From NCBI RefSeq assembly GCF_000422085.1, contig NC_021741.1, forward strand, positions 2,356,001 through 2,420,000: a stretch of 64,000 bases of DNA, in the 5' to 3' direction. How positions within the stretch are numbered: the first letter of the stretch is position 1; each line of letters opens with the position of its first letter. Origin of the DNA: Serratia liquefaciens ATCC 27592. Lineage in GTDB: Bacteria > Pseudomonadota > Gammaproteobacteria > Enterobacterales > Enterobacteriaceae. Position numbers and translations under genes: made by a program. Below the pieces are notes generated by a model. The model did no database searches, was not told the DNA's origin, and saw nothing but the letters and a program-made list of their open reading frames with translations. This document shows, one piece after another, positions 1 through 8,816 of this stretch.

Positions 1-1215
1 AATGCTTATGTTTAAGTCGAGTCTTTTTACCGTTCGGGTAATCAACTGATCCATCGATGTTGCCGGCGAACTGGCCTGCCCCGTAACGTTCAGGTCCAAA
101 TTTAGGAGCAGGGTACTTTCACCCTTGCTGTTTTTCCAGCTCAGTGGCGCGATGCTGAGGGACGGATTGCCCTTCAACAGCAGCGGCAGAAGACCCTCAG
201 TCTGCTGTTGACTGGCGGCTGTCTCTGCAATTTGAGCCTGCCCCTGTACTAACATGGCCATTACCTGTTGGTTGCAACGGTCGGCGAACGCTTTCAGTGA
301 TTTGGTATCCAATTTGTCGATGTTGAACAACAGCTTACCGGAGCCGAAGTCGATGTTTTGGATCTTCAGCGCATTAATGGCGAAGTCGACCCGGCCATTA
401 AGGTTACTTTCTTTTTCATCTAACAGGGTCGCCAGCTTGATGCCTTCCAATAACAGGGGGTCTTTACCGTCAACGGCAACCTTAATCTGTTTCAACACCA
501 GGTTCTGATTACCCAGTTGGAGATCGAACTGGCCGGCATGGGTCTGGCTTTTGAACGAGATGCCCAGCAACTGGACCTGCTCGGTCTGACCGAACTGATT
601 GGGGCCGCTGATCACGGCGCTGTCGCTGCTGGCTTCAAGGGTAATGGTTTTCATGTCGCGGGAGACATCGGCATTGATGGTTGCGCCGCCGAATTTCAGC
701 GCCGACTTGTCTTTTTGGTAATCCAGCGGGATCACGTCAATGGTGGAGGTGGTGTCGCCACCATAAGAGATGCGTGATTCTGCGGTAAACAGCGACTTGC
801 CCTTGGTGATATCAAACAGGCCTTTGGTCGCTGCGGTGTTTTCGAGCTCGGTGTGCACCGATGCCATGCTTGGCAGCAGGTTGAATTTCTTCAACTGGGC
901 AAACGGGAACGGGCCATGGTCGATGATTTCCTGGAACGCCACTTCGTCACCCGGCTTCAGCGGAGCATCGTCGGTAGTGACGCTGCCGTCGGCGCGCAGC
1001 ACATAGCGAATTTTACTGCTGAAAATACCGCGCTGGTAATTTTCATAACCGAGTTTAACGCGGAATTTAGGCAGATGAGATTTTAATAAGCTGTTGGCAT
1101 TATCAACCAATGCACTCATCCGCTGTTCGATTAGTTTGCCGGTGTACCAGGAGGCTCCGGTCCATGCTGCGCCAAGAACCACAATAATACTTAACGCAAC
1201 AAGTGATTTTTTCAT
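1..1215 (-). CDS. ydgA: YdgA/DUF945 family protein, copy A (C-terminus beyond window)
   Basis: This is the first of three tandem paralogues of E. coli YdgA, a DUF945 protein of unknown biochemical role. The start MKKSLVAL lies behind an AAGGA sequence about 10 bases upstream. An N-terminal hydrophobic helix (roughly residues 4-22) suggests an inner-membrane anchor with a large periplasmic domain. I followed the reading frame to the left window edge and saw no stop. The upstream ATG that is in frame in copies B and C is out of frame here because a run of four T is three T on the plus strand, so MKK is the usable start. The first half reads like copy C (for example DDAPLKPGDEV and SGPNQFGQTEQV), while the part after the VDGKD motif reads like copy B (LATLLDEK, NGRVDFAINALK). 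This suggests gene conversion between copies. Confidence 0.85.
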   Translation of the reverse strand, partial: MKKSLVALSIIVVLGAAWTGASWYTGKLIEQRMSALVDNANSLLKSHLPKFRVKLGYENYQRGIFSSKIRYVLRADGSVTTDDAPLKPGDEVAFQEIIDHGPFPFAQLKKFNLLPSMASVHTELENTAATKGLFDITKGKSLFTAESRISYGGDTTSTIDVIPLDYQKDKSALKFGGATINADVSRDMKTITLEASSDSAVISGPNQFGQTEQVQLLGISFKSQTHAGQFDLQLGNQNLVLKQIKVAVDGKDPLLLEGIKLATLLDEKESNLNGRVDFAINALKIQNIDFGSGKLLFNIDKLDTKSLKAFADRCNQQVMAMLVQGQAQIAETAASQQQTEGLLPLLLKGNPSLSIAPLSWKNSKGESTLLLNLDLNVTGQASSPATSMDQLITRTVKRLDLNISI

Positions 1216-1576
1216 GGTTTATTCATCCTTAAATTAAATTGAGCCATCTGTTCCAAACAGATTAATAGGCAAGTTGGGGCCAACAAATAATGCCCGCAAC
1301 CGTTTAATTGTGTGCTTAGTCCACTTTTTCAGCAATCAATTTTCGTGGGGCTAGTGAGGGGAAACATCAACAGATGATAAACAACCGCGATTTAATAAGT
1401 GCGGCTTAACCGTCAATACGTGTGTTAATTGCTGAACAGCATGCACTGAAGGTTGCAATTGCCCGCGGTAGTATATTTGGCGAGTGCAGCGCGAAAAATA
1501 AAAGTAATGAATCGAGGTAAGTATGGGGAAATAAAAAGGGGCTCGGCAAGCCGAACCCTTGGGTGTAAATTTGCGT
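1216..1576. other. Intergenic spacer between ydgA copies A and B
   Basis: This 361-base gap has no convincing gene. It can be aligned by eye along its whole length with the gap at 3065-3422, so the repeated unit includes the spacer as well as the gene. It contains the start-proximal segment of copy A, a degenerate copy of the manA terminator near 1281-1306, and the functional-looking terminator of copy B at 1532-1558. Any promoter for copy A must lie between that terminator and 1215. Confidence 0.7.
1532..1558 (-). terminator. Rho-independent terminator of ydgA copy B
   Basis: On the minus strand a 9-bp stem (GGGTTCGGC with GCCGAGCCC, one G-U pair) is followed by CTTTTTATTT, just after the stop of copy B. 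The same element follows copy C at 3379-3405. Confidence 0.85.
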
Positions 1577-3064
1577 TTATTGTGCCGGTGCGCTGTCTTC
1601 CGCCGGTGCGCCCAACTGGCCGAACATGCCGATGAATTCTTGCAGCGACATTTTACTGCCGTTCAAATCAACCTGGTTTTCGGCGTAGTGGAAGCGACTG
1701 CCGATTACACCCTCTTTCAGGGTGGTCAGTTTAAATATTTGGCCGATTTCCGCCAGTCCATTTATCTGTAGTTCCGCCACTTTCTGCGACTCTTCGGCAC
1801 TGTAGCCTTGCAGTAATGTCAACCGCGCCGCGGTTTCCGTCGCCATTGCCAGCGGAATGCTTAGGTTCAAGTCGAAGCTTTTTACCGTGCGGGTAATCAA
1901 CTTCTCCCTCGATATTGCCGGCGAGCTGGCCTGCGCCGGATCGGTTAGATCCAGATTCAGACTCAGCGTAAAGGTGCTTTCACCCTTGCTGTTTTTCCAG
2001 CTAAACGGTGCAATGCTGATGGACGGATTGCCCTTCCGCAGCAGCGGCAGGTTTTGCAGCAGGATATCGGTTTTCTGTTGTTGATAAGCAATCGGATCCA
2101 TGGTTTGCACCTGTTGCGACATGGCCACCGCCTGCTGGTTGTAATGGTCGGCGAACTCTCTCAATGATTTGGCATCCAGTTTATCGATGTTCAACGACAG
2201 CTTGCCGGAACCGAAGTCGACGCTTTGGATCTTCAGCGCATTAATGGCGAAATCGACCCGGCCATTAAGATTACTATCTTTTTCATCTAACAGGGTGGCC
2301 AGCTTGATGCCTTCCAGCAACAGGGTGTCTTTACCGTCAACAGCAACCTTAATCTGTTTCAACATCAGGTTTAGGTTGCCCAAGCTGAGATCGAACTGAC
2401 CGGCATATTTCTGGCTCTTCAGGGATACACCCAGTAACTGAATCTCTTTGGTCTGCCCAAGTTTGTTCGGGATACGGAGTAATATGTTGCTACTGTTGAT
2501 GTCCAGGGTAATGGCTTTCATGTCGCGGGATACGTCGGCCTTAATGGCCGCTCCGCCGAATTTCAGCGCCGACTTGTCTTTTTGGTAATCCAGCGGGATC
2601 ACGTCAATGGTGGAGAAGGTATCGCCACTGTAAGAAATACGGGATTCTGCGGTGAACAGCGACTTGCCTTTGGTGATATCAAACAGATCATTGGTCGCCG
2701 GGGTGTTTTCGAGCTCGGTGTGCACCGATGCCATGCTTGGCAGCAGGTTGAATTTCTTCAACTGGGCAAACGGGAAGGGACCATGGTCGATGGTTTCCTG
2801 GAATACCACTTCGTCACCCGCTTTCGGCGCTGCGTCGTCGGGTCGGAGTACATAACGAATTTTACTGCTGAAAATACCGCGCTGGTAATTTTCATAATCC
2901 AGTTTAATACTGGCTTTCGGTAGATGCGATTTTAATAATCTGTTGGCATTATCAACCACTGCAACCATCTGCTGTTCGATCAGTTTGCCGGTGTACCAGG
3001 AGGCTCCGGTCCATGCCGCGCCAATAACCACAACAGTACTTAACGCGACTAACGATTTTTTCAT
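1577..3064 (-). CDS. ydgA: YdgA/DUF945 family protein, copy B
   Basis: This is the complete middle paralogue, about 495 residues, close in length to E. coli YdgA. It has the same N-terminal membrane helix (WTGASWYTGKLIEQ), the DHGPFPFAQLKKFNLLPSMASVHTEL block and the C-terminal KMSLQEFIGMFG block. The chosen ATG (3062-3064) has AAGGA 11 bases upstream; an in-frame ATG four codons earlier (3074-3076) touches that sequence and is less likely. It is the most divergent of the three copies: its centre (LLRIPNKLGQTKEI) differs from the shared A/C version. It has its own terminator, so each copy is probably transcribed separately. Function is unknown; membrane anchoring is inferred. Confidence 0.9.
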   Translation of the reverse strand: MKKSLVALSTVVVIGAAWTGASWYTGKLIEQQMVAVVDNANRLLKSHLPKASIKLDYENYQRGIFSSKIRYVLRPDDAAPKAGDEVVFQETIDHGPFPFAQLKKFNLLPSMASVHTELENTPATNDLFDITKGKSLFTAESRISYSGDTFSTIDVIPLDYQKDKSALKFGGAAIKADVSRDMKAITLDINSSNILLRIPNKLGQTKEIQLLGVSLKSQKYAGQFDLSLGNLNLMLKQIKVAVDGKDTLLLEGIKLATLLDEKDSNLNGRVDFAINALKIQSVDFGSGKLSLNIDKLDAKSLREFADHYNQQAVAMSQQVQTMDPIAYQQQKTDILLQNLPLLRKGNPSISIAPFSWKNSKGESTFTLSLNLDLTDPAQASSPAISREKLITRTVKSFDLNLSIPLAMATETAARLTLLQGYSAEESQKVAELQINGLAEIGQIFKLTTLKEGVIGSRFHYAENQVDLNGSKMSLQEFIGMFGQLGAPAEDSAPAQ

Positions 3065-3422
3065 GGTTTTATTCATCCTTAAATTAAATTGAGCCATCTG
3101 TTCCAAACAGATAAATAGGCAAGTTGAGGCCAACAACGAATGCCTGCAACCGTTTAATTATGTGTGTAACTCTCTCTTTTAGCAATCAATATACACATGC
3201 TTTGTGAGGGAAATTTCAAAAGAAGAAAAATAACCGTATTTAACCAGTACTGCTTAACTGACAATGAATTAATTGCTGAACAGCATGCACCGAAGGTTGC
3301 TATTGCCAACGGTGGTGATATTTGACGAGTGAAGCGCGACAGATAAAAGTAATGAATCGAGGTAATTATGGGGGAAATAAAAAGGGGCTCGGCAAGCCGA
3401 ACCCCTGGGTGTAAATTTGCGT
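3065..3422. other. Intergenic spacer between ydgA copies B and C
   Basis: This 358-base gap has no convincing gene and is a diverged duplicate of 1216-1576. It carries a decayed manA-terminator remnant near 3131-3156 and the copy C terminator at 3379-3405. Confidence 0.7.
3379..3405 (-). terminator. Rho-independent terminator of ydgA copy C
   Basis: A GC-rich hairpin (GGGTTCGGC with GCCGAGCCC) followed by a T-rich run on the minus strand lies directly downstream of the copy C stop. It is nearly identical to the one at 1532-1558. Confidence 0.85.
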
Positions 3423-4922
3423 TTATTGTGCGGGTGCGCTGTCTTCCGCCGGGGCGCCCAACAGGCCAAACATGCCGATGAATTCCTGCAGCGACATTTT
3501 GTTGCCGTTCAGATCAACCTGGTTATCAGCGTAATGGAAGCTACTGCCGATCACACCCTCTTTCAGGGTGGTCAGTTTGAACATCTGGCCCATGGCTGCT
3601 AACCCTTGCACCTGTTGTTCCGCCAGTTTTTGCGACTCTTCGGCACTGTAGCCTTGCAGTAAGGCCGTTTGCGAAGTGGTTTCCGTCGCCATCGCCACCG
3701 GAATACTCAGGTTGGCGTCGATCTTTTTAACCGAGCGAGCAATCAACTGGTCCGGAGATTCTGCCGGGGAGCCGGCCTGCGCTGGATCGGTCAGATCCAG
3801 ATTCAACGTAAAGGTGCTTTCACCCTTGCTGTTTTTCCAGCTCAGTGGCGCGATGCTGATGGACGGATTACCCTTCAACAGCAGCGGCAGGTTCTGCAGC
3901 AAGATGTCGGTGGTCTGCTGTTGGTAAGCCACCGGATCCATAGTTTGCGCCTGTTGCAGCATGGCCATCGCCTGCTGGTTGTAACGGTCGGCGAACTCTT
4001 TCAGTGATTTGGCATCCAGTTTGTCGATTTTCAGCAACAGCTTGCCGGAGCCGAAGTCGCTGTTCTGCACCTTCAGCGAATCGATGGTGTAATCAATTTG
4101 ACCGTTCAGGTTACTGTCTTTTTCGCCAAATTGGCTCGCCAGCTTAAAGCCGTCCAACAACAGGGTGTCTTTACCGTCAACGGCAACCTTAATCTGTTTC
4201 AACACCAGGTTCTGATTACCCAGGCTGAGATCGAACTGCCCGGCATGGGTCTGGCTCTTCAGTGATACACCCAGCAACTGAACCTGTTCGGTCTGACCAA
4301 ACTGATTCGGGCCGCTGATCACCGCGCTGTCGCTGTTGGCGTCCAGGGTGATTGCTTTCATGTCGCGTGACACATCGGCATTAATGGTCGCACCGCCGAA
4401 TTTCAGCGCCGACTTGTCTTTTTGATAATCCAGCGGGATCACGTCAATGGCGGAGGAGGTGTCGCCACTGTAGGAAATACGCGACTCCGCCGTAAACAGC
4501 GACTTGCCCTTGGTGATATCAAACAGGCCTTTGGTCGCTGCGGTGTTTTCCAGTTCGGTATGCACCGATGCCATGCTTGGCAGCAGGTTGAATTTTTTCA
4601 ATTGAGCAAACGGGAACGGACCATGGTCGATGGTTTCCTGGAACGCCACTTCGTCACCCGGCTTCAGCGGAGCGTCGTCGGTAGTGATGCTGCCGTCGGC
4701 GCGCAGCACATAGCGAATTTTACTGCTGAAAATACCGCGTTGGTAATTCTCATAACCCAGTTTAACGCCGGCTTTCGGCAGGTAGGCTTTCAGCTGGCTG
4801 TTGGCGTTCTCAACCACTTCACCCATCCGTTGTTCGATCAGTTTGCCGGTGTACCAGGAAGCCCCGGTCCATGCCGCGCCAAGAACCACAATGACGCTAA
4901 CAGCGACTAACGATTTTTTCAT
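3423..4922 (-). CDS. ydgA: YdgA/DUF945 family protein, copy C (manA-proximal)
   Basis: This is the paralogue next to manA, about 499 residues. E. coli has a single ydgA beside manA, so this copy is in the ancestral position. It shares the N-terminal membrane helix (MKKSLVAVSVIVVLGAAW), the DHGPFPFAQLKK block, the SIAPLSWKNSKGES block and the C-terminal KMSLQEFIGMFG block. The start at 4920-4922 matches the E. coli protein start; an in-frame ATG four codons upstream is an alternative. The intact manA terminator lies between it and manA, so it is probably transcribed from its own promoter in 4923-4985. Function is unknown. Confidence 0.92.
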   Translation of the reverse strand: MKKSLVAVSVIVVLGAAWTGASWYTGKLIEQRMGEVVENANSQLKAYLPKAGVKLGYENYQRGIFSSKIRYVLRADGSITTDDAPLKPGDEVAFQETIDHGPFPFAQLKKFNLLPSMASVHTELENTAATKGLFDITKGKSLFTAESRISYSGDTSSAIDVIPLDYQKDKSALKFGGATINADVSRDMKAITLDANSDSAVISGPNQFGQTEQVQLLGVSLKSQTHAGQFDLSLGNQNLVLKQIKVAVDGKDTLLLDGFKLASQFGEKDSNLNGQIDYTIDSLKVQNSDFGSGKLLLKIDKLDAKSLKEFADRYNQQAMAMLQQAQTMDPVAYQQQTTDILLQNLPLLLKGNPSISIAPLSWKNSKGESTFTLNLDLTDPAQAGSPAESPDQLIARSVKKIDANLSIPVAMATETTSQTALLQGYSAEESQKLAEQQVQGLAAMGQMFKLTTLKEGVIGSSFHYADNQVDLNGNKMSLQEFIGMFGLLGAPAEDSAPAQ

Positions 4923-4985
4923 AGTTCTGTTCATCCTTATTAAGCCATCTGTCTCTCGCAGATGGATGGGCAAATTTGGGCCAAC

Positions 4986-5007
4986 AAAAAAACGCCCGCA
5001 GGCGTTT
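4986..5007 (-). terminator. Rho-independent terminator of manA
   Basis: On the minus strand the stem AAACGCC/GGCGTTT with loop TGCG is followed by a T run, about 55 bases after the manA stop. Eroded copies sit at matching places in both ydgA spacers. Confidence 0.85.
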
Positions 5008-5063
5008 AATTGTGAAGGTAAGCTACTCTTTCAGCAACTAATTTGCGGAAATTTACCGAGTGT

Positions 5064-6242
5064 TTACGCCAACAGATTATAAACACGCGCGATTCGACCG
5101 GTGCCGCTAATGCTGACCGGCGATTCGAAAGCGCCGATAAAGCAGGATTCACCGGGCTTAAGCACCAGTTGCTGATCCTGTTTACTCAGTACCGCTTCAC
5201 CCTCAACGCAGAAAACAATTGCCGCGCTATCTTGCGCCAATGCCTGTGGAGCGGCGGAAAGATCGTGCAGCGAGAAGGCGAAATCCTCTACCGGGATCGG
5301 GAAGAACAGTTCGTCACCACGTTTTTGCGGCTGGGTCAGCAGCCCTGAGGCTGGTTGCGGGCGGAACTGCAGGTTGGCCAGCAGTTCCGGGACATCGATG
5401 AATTTTGGCGTCAGGCCGGCGCGCAGCACGTTGTCCGAGTTGGCCATCACTTCCAGCGCCACGCCTTTCAGGTAAGCGTGTGGCGTTTCGGCATACAGGA
5501 ACATCGCTTCGCCAGGTTGCAACTGCACCACGTTCAGCAGCAGCGGCGAGAACAGGCCGCTGTCATCCGGATAGAAACCGGCAATGAAGCGCACTGTGTC
5601 CCAGGTTTCCCCCTGTTGGTTATTCAACGCGGCTTTCAACACCCCCAGCGCCAGCGATTTCTGCTCGCCGCTCATCGCCAGCAGGCTGGCAAACAGAGCG
5701 GACAGATGGCTGACATCCGGTTGCTGCAGGAAGGCAGCGATATCGTGGTGTGCACCGGCGATCGGCTGCAGCAGGGAAACAATGTCGGACAGTTCGCGGA
5801 AGCCATTCATCGCCAGGAAAGGCGTCAGGGCAAATACAAGTTCCGGCTTATGATTGGGATCCTTGTAATTCCGTTCGGCAGCATCCAACGGAATGCCGGC
5901 CGCGTTCTCTTTGGCGAAGCCCGCTACGGCGGCGGATTTGCTTGGATGCACCTGAATCGACAACGGCTGATCGGCGCACAGCACTTTGAACAAGAACGGC
6001 AGCTCGCCGAAACGACGTGCGACTTCGGCACCCAGCTGCTTAGGCTGATCTTCATCAATAACATCGCGCAGCGAGCGCAAATTACCGTCGGTACCGGCTA
6101 CGCGAGAGCTGCTCTTCGGGTGAGCCCCCATCCACAGTTCCGCCATCGGCAGTCCTTGTGGGTTGGCAATGCCATACAGCTGGGTTAACGCGTCGTGGCT
6201 GCCCCATGCATAGTTTTGCACTGCGTTGGTCATTTTTTGCAT
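5064..6242 (-). CDS. manA: Mannose-6-phosphate isomerase, class I
   Basis: It interconverts mannose 6-phosphate and fructose 6-phosphate in the cytoplasm, linking mannose use and GDP-mannose synthesis to glycolysis. The protein is about 392 residues (E. coli 391) and matches the family throughout: VQNYAWGS at the N-terminus, GAHPKSSSRV, the zinc-binding QVHPSK near residue 100, the glutamate in NHKPELVFAL near 135, the histidine of ETPHAYLKG near 255, and ARVYNLLA at the end. The start MQKMTN aligns with E. coli; the open frame extends 20 codons further, but that extension is not conserved. In E. coli fumA lies upstream; here it is absent and a small secreted protein gene is found instead. 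Confidence 0.97.
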   Translation of the reverse strand: MQKMTNAVQNYAWGSHDALTQLYGIANPQGLPMAELWMGAHPKSSSRVAGTDGNLRSLRDVIDEDQPKQLGAEVARRFGELPFLFKVLCADQPLSIQVHPSKSAAVAGFAKENAAGIPLDAAERNYKDPNHKPELVFALTPFLAMNGFRELSDIVSLLQPIAGAHHDIAAFLQQPDVSHLSALFASLLAMSGEQKSLALGVLKAALNNQQGETWDTVRFIAGFYPDDSGLFSPLLLNVVQLQPGEAMFLYAETPHAYLKGVALEVMANSDNVLRAGLTPKFIDVPELLANLQFRPQPASGLLTQPQKRGDELFFPIPVEDFAFSLHDLSAAPQALAQDSAAIVFCVEGEAVLSKQDQQLVLKPGESCFIGAFESPVSISGTGRIARVYNLLA

Positions 6243-6766
6243 TTTGATAAACATCCTTTGCATTCGCCGCCAGGTGACGGTAAGTAGCTGACTGTAAAAC
6301 AAACAAATTTGGTGCGTCTTATCCTACACCCGAAGGAGGGCGAAAAAGTGGTGCGCGATCAAACAAGTGGCGTCGTCGTGGGGGTGAAAAGGCGTTACGC
6401 CGAGCCGCAGTTCAAGGTGGGTAAAGTATAACGAGATAACAATCTCTGTCACCCTCCATATGTCGTTGAATACCGGTAATGGTCGCTCAAAAAAACGCCA
6501 CGTTCGCTTGCGAGAGAGCACATAGCGGAAATATTAAATTCAAAACTGTCATAAGTTCAAAAATAAATCCAATTTGGGTTCCTTTTATTCGTTATATTTC
6601 AATCTGTGTTTTTTGACGTAAATTATTACCTGCTGAATATCTCTATCATCATAATTATTCCGTTTTTATCGCCAACCACACAAATGGCTTAAATTAGGCA
6701 ATAGTGCCGCTATACAGTGCAGGCCAATAAAATGATTCTCCGATTATTCCTAACGTTGAGACGCTA
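6243..6766. other. Intergenic region between manA and the Val/Pro-repeat gene
   Basis: This 524-base gap separates two divergently transcribed genes and should carry both promoters. The part from about 6530 to 6720 is very AT-rich compared with its surroundings. A 65-codon minus-strand frame at 6324-6521 has no recognisable homology or clear ribosome binding site, so I do not call it. No RNA gene was recognised. Confidence 0.5.
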
Positions 6767-7099
6767 ATGAAAAAAATCTTGCTGGTTCTGATGATGTGTA
6801 CTTTCGGTGCACATGCGGCTGTAGTGGTCACTCATGCATATGGATACGGTGTCCATCCGGTGGTAATCGCACCACGCCCGGTGGTAGTCGTACCGCGCCC
6901 AGTGGTTGTTGCGCCGGCTCCGGTGGTAGTGACCGCTGCGCCCGTAGTAACTTCAGCACCGGTCGCCCACCCGGTTGCCGCCGCGGTCGGTGCGGTGGGG
7001 GTGGGTGTTTACCGCCATAATGAACGCCAGGATGCCTACGATGAAATCAACCATCTGCAGGACCAAAGAATTAATGCTTATAATCAACATCACCATTAA
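6767..7099 (+). CDS. Small secreted Val/Pro-repeat protein, function unknown
   Basis: I do not recognise this 110-residue protein. It begins with a typical signal peptide (MKKILLVLMMCTFGAHA), followed by a low-complexity stretch in which units such as APRPVVV, VPRPVVV, APAPVVV and SAPVAHPV repeat between about residues 33 and 70. A short polar tail (NERQDAYDEINHLQDQRINAY) ends in histidines. The composition suggests an extracytoplasmic, extended peptide. It has its own AT-rich upstream region and a terminator, so it is monocistronic. It sits between manA and fumC, where E. coli carries fumA. Confidence 0.75.
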   Translation: MKKILLVLMMCTFGAHAAVVVTHAYGYGVHPVVIAPRPVVVVPRPVVVAPAPVVVTAAPVVTSAPVAHPVAAAVGAVGVGVYRHNERQDAYDEINHLQDQRINAYNQHHH

Positions 7100-7125
7100 T
7101 TCCCTCGTGAGAAATTAATAAAGAG

Positions 7126-7150
7126 AGCGCCAGACGGCGCTTTTTCTATT
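7126..7150 (+). terminator. Rho-independent terminator of the Val/Pro-repeat gene
   Basis: Stem AGCGCC/GGCGCT with loop AGAC is followed by TTTTCTATT, 26 bases after the stop codon. Confidence 0.85.
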
Positions 7151-7360
7151 GTTAATATTCAATTTGTCGATGAAAAAGGCAAGGACGTGCTGCCAGAAAA
7201 TTAAACCCGCACAATAACCATGACAATGGAGGAAAAATGCTGTGAGGCAACTCTCTTAATGCGAATAGTTATTATGTCACTATACTGGATGGGTGTGCCG
7301 GCGGCCTCGCACGCGCTGGCGTAATCGTACATTTTTAGGAATTGTACTAAGGAGATAGTG

Positions 7361-8758
7361 ATGGCAGCCGTTCGTATTGAAAAAGACTCTATGGGACCCA
7401 TCGAAGTGCCGGCCGACCGGCTATGGGGAGCACAAACGCAGCGTTCCCTGGAGCACTTCCGCATTTCTTCCGAAAAGATGCCGACCGCGTTGATTCATGC
7501 GCTGGCATTGACCAAACGCGCCGCTGCCAGCGTGAACATGGACCTGGGGCTGCTGCCTGCGGAGCGGGCCAACGCCATTATCAGCGCCGCCGATGAAGTG
7601 CTGGCGGACCAGCATACGAACGAGTTCCCGCTGTCTATCTGGCAAACCGGCTCCGGCACCCAGACCAACATGAATATGAATGAAGTGCTGGCCAACCGCG
7701 CCAGCGAGCTATTGGGCGGCGTGCGTGGGGAAGAGCGGCGAGTCCATCCGAACGACGACGTTAACAAGAGCCAAAGCTCCAACGACGTGTTTCCGACGGC
7801 GATGCACGTAGCGGCGGTGATCGCCGTGCGCGAACACCTGATTCCCGAACTGAAAGTGCTGCATAAAACGCTGAGCGACAAAGCGGAAGCCTATCGCGAT
7901 ATCGTCAAAATTGGCCGCACCCATTTACAGGATGCCACGCCGCTGACCCTGGGGCAGGAGATTTCCGGCTGGGCGGCGATGTTGGCGCACAACCTGCAGC
8001 ATATTGAAGCCAGCATTCCACATATTTGCGAACTGGCGCTGGGCGGCACCGCTGTGGGCACCGGCTTGAATACTCATCCGGAATACGCGGTTCGCGTAGC
8101 CAAGGCCCTGGCTGATCTGACCCGGCAGCCGTTTGTCACCGCCCCTAACAAATTTGAAGCGCTGGCTACCTGCGATGCACTGGTGCACGGCCACGGCGCG
8201 TTGAAAGGGTTGGCGGCTTCGCTGATGAAAATTGCCAATGACGTGCGCTGGCTATCTTCCGGCCCACGTTGCGGCATTGGCGAGATCTCGATCCCCGAAA
8301 ACGAGCCGGGCAGTTCCATTATGCCGGGCAAGGTCAACCCAACCCAGTGTGAAGCGATGACCATGCTGTGTGCTCAGGTGCTGGGTAATGATGTGGCGGT
8401 CAATATTGGCGGCGCCTCCGGTAACTTTGAGCTAAACGTGTTCCGGCCTATGGTGATCCACAACTATCTGCAGTCGATCCGCCTGCTGGCTGACGGCATG
8501 CAGGGCTTTAATGAGCATTGTGCTGTGGGCATTGAACCTAATCGCGATCGCATCAGCCAGTTGCTGAATGAGTCGCTGATGCTGGTTACCGCGCTGAACA
8601 CGCATATCGGCTATGATAAGGCGGCCGAAATTGCCAAGAAAGCGCATAAGGAAGGCCTGACGCTGAAAGCCTCCGCGCTGAAGCTGGGCTACCTGACCGA
8701 AGAGCAGTTCGACCTGTGGGTACGTCCGGAAGACATGGTTGGCAGTATGAAGAAGTAA
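7361..8758 (+). CDS. fumC: Fumarate hydratase class II
   Basis: It reversibly hydrates fumarate to L-malate in the TCA cycle as a cytoplasmic, iron-independent homotetramer. The 465-residue protein is nearly collinear with E. coli Fum[13 protein letters not shown] near the N-terminus, [23 protein letters not shown], the catalytic-histidine region [16 protein letters not shown], and the signature loop [11 protein letters not shown] near residue 320. The ATG at 7361 has GGAG six bases upstream; the preceding GTG is less likely. It is followed by a strong terminator. It could also use the fumarate produced by the nicotinate pathway further right; that link is metabolic inference, not genetic linkage. 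Confidence 0.97.
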   Translation: MAAVRIEKDSMGPIEVPADRLWGAQTQRSLEHFRISSEKMPTALIHALALTKRAAASVNMDLGLLPAERANAIISAADEVLADQHTNEFPLSIWQTGSGTQTNMNMNEVLANRASELLGGVRGEERRVHPNDDVNKSQSSNDVFPTAMHVAAVIAVREHLIPELKVLHKTLSDKAEAYRDIVKIGRTHLQDATPLTLGQEISGWAAMLAHNLQHIEASIPHICELALGGTAVGTGLNTHPEYAVRVAKALADLTRQPFVTAPNKFEALATCDALVHGHGALKGLAASLMKIANDVRWLSSGPRCGIGEISIPENEPGSSIMPGKVNPTQCEAMTMLCAQVLGNDVAVNIGGASGNFELNVFRPMVIHNYLQSIRLLADGMQGFNEHCAVGIEPNRDRISQLLNESLMLVTALNTHIGYDKAAEIAKKAHKEGLTLKASALKLGYLTEEQFDLWVRPEDMVGSMKK

Positions 8759-8776
8759 TTGATTGCTCGGCTTGTA

Positions 8777-8803
8777 AAAGGCTTACTGAGGTAAGCCTTT
8801 TTT
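8777..8803 (+). terminator. Rho-independent terminator of fumC
   Basis: A perfect 10-bp stem AAAGGCTTAC/GTAAGCCTTT with loop TGAG ends in a T run, 18 bases after the fumC stop and just before the next gene. Confidence 0.9.
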
Positions 8804-8816
8804 ATGGAGAAAATGC

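Noticed and set aside
5355..6188. 277-codon plus-strand frame
   Set aside because: It runs opposite to manA, has low-complexity H/R/Q-rich composition and is a shadow of a well-conserved gene.
6324..6521. 65-codon minus-strand frame upstream of manA
   Set aside because: No ribosome binding site, no recognisable family and it lies in the divergent promoter region.
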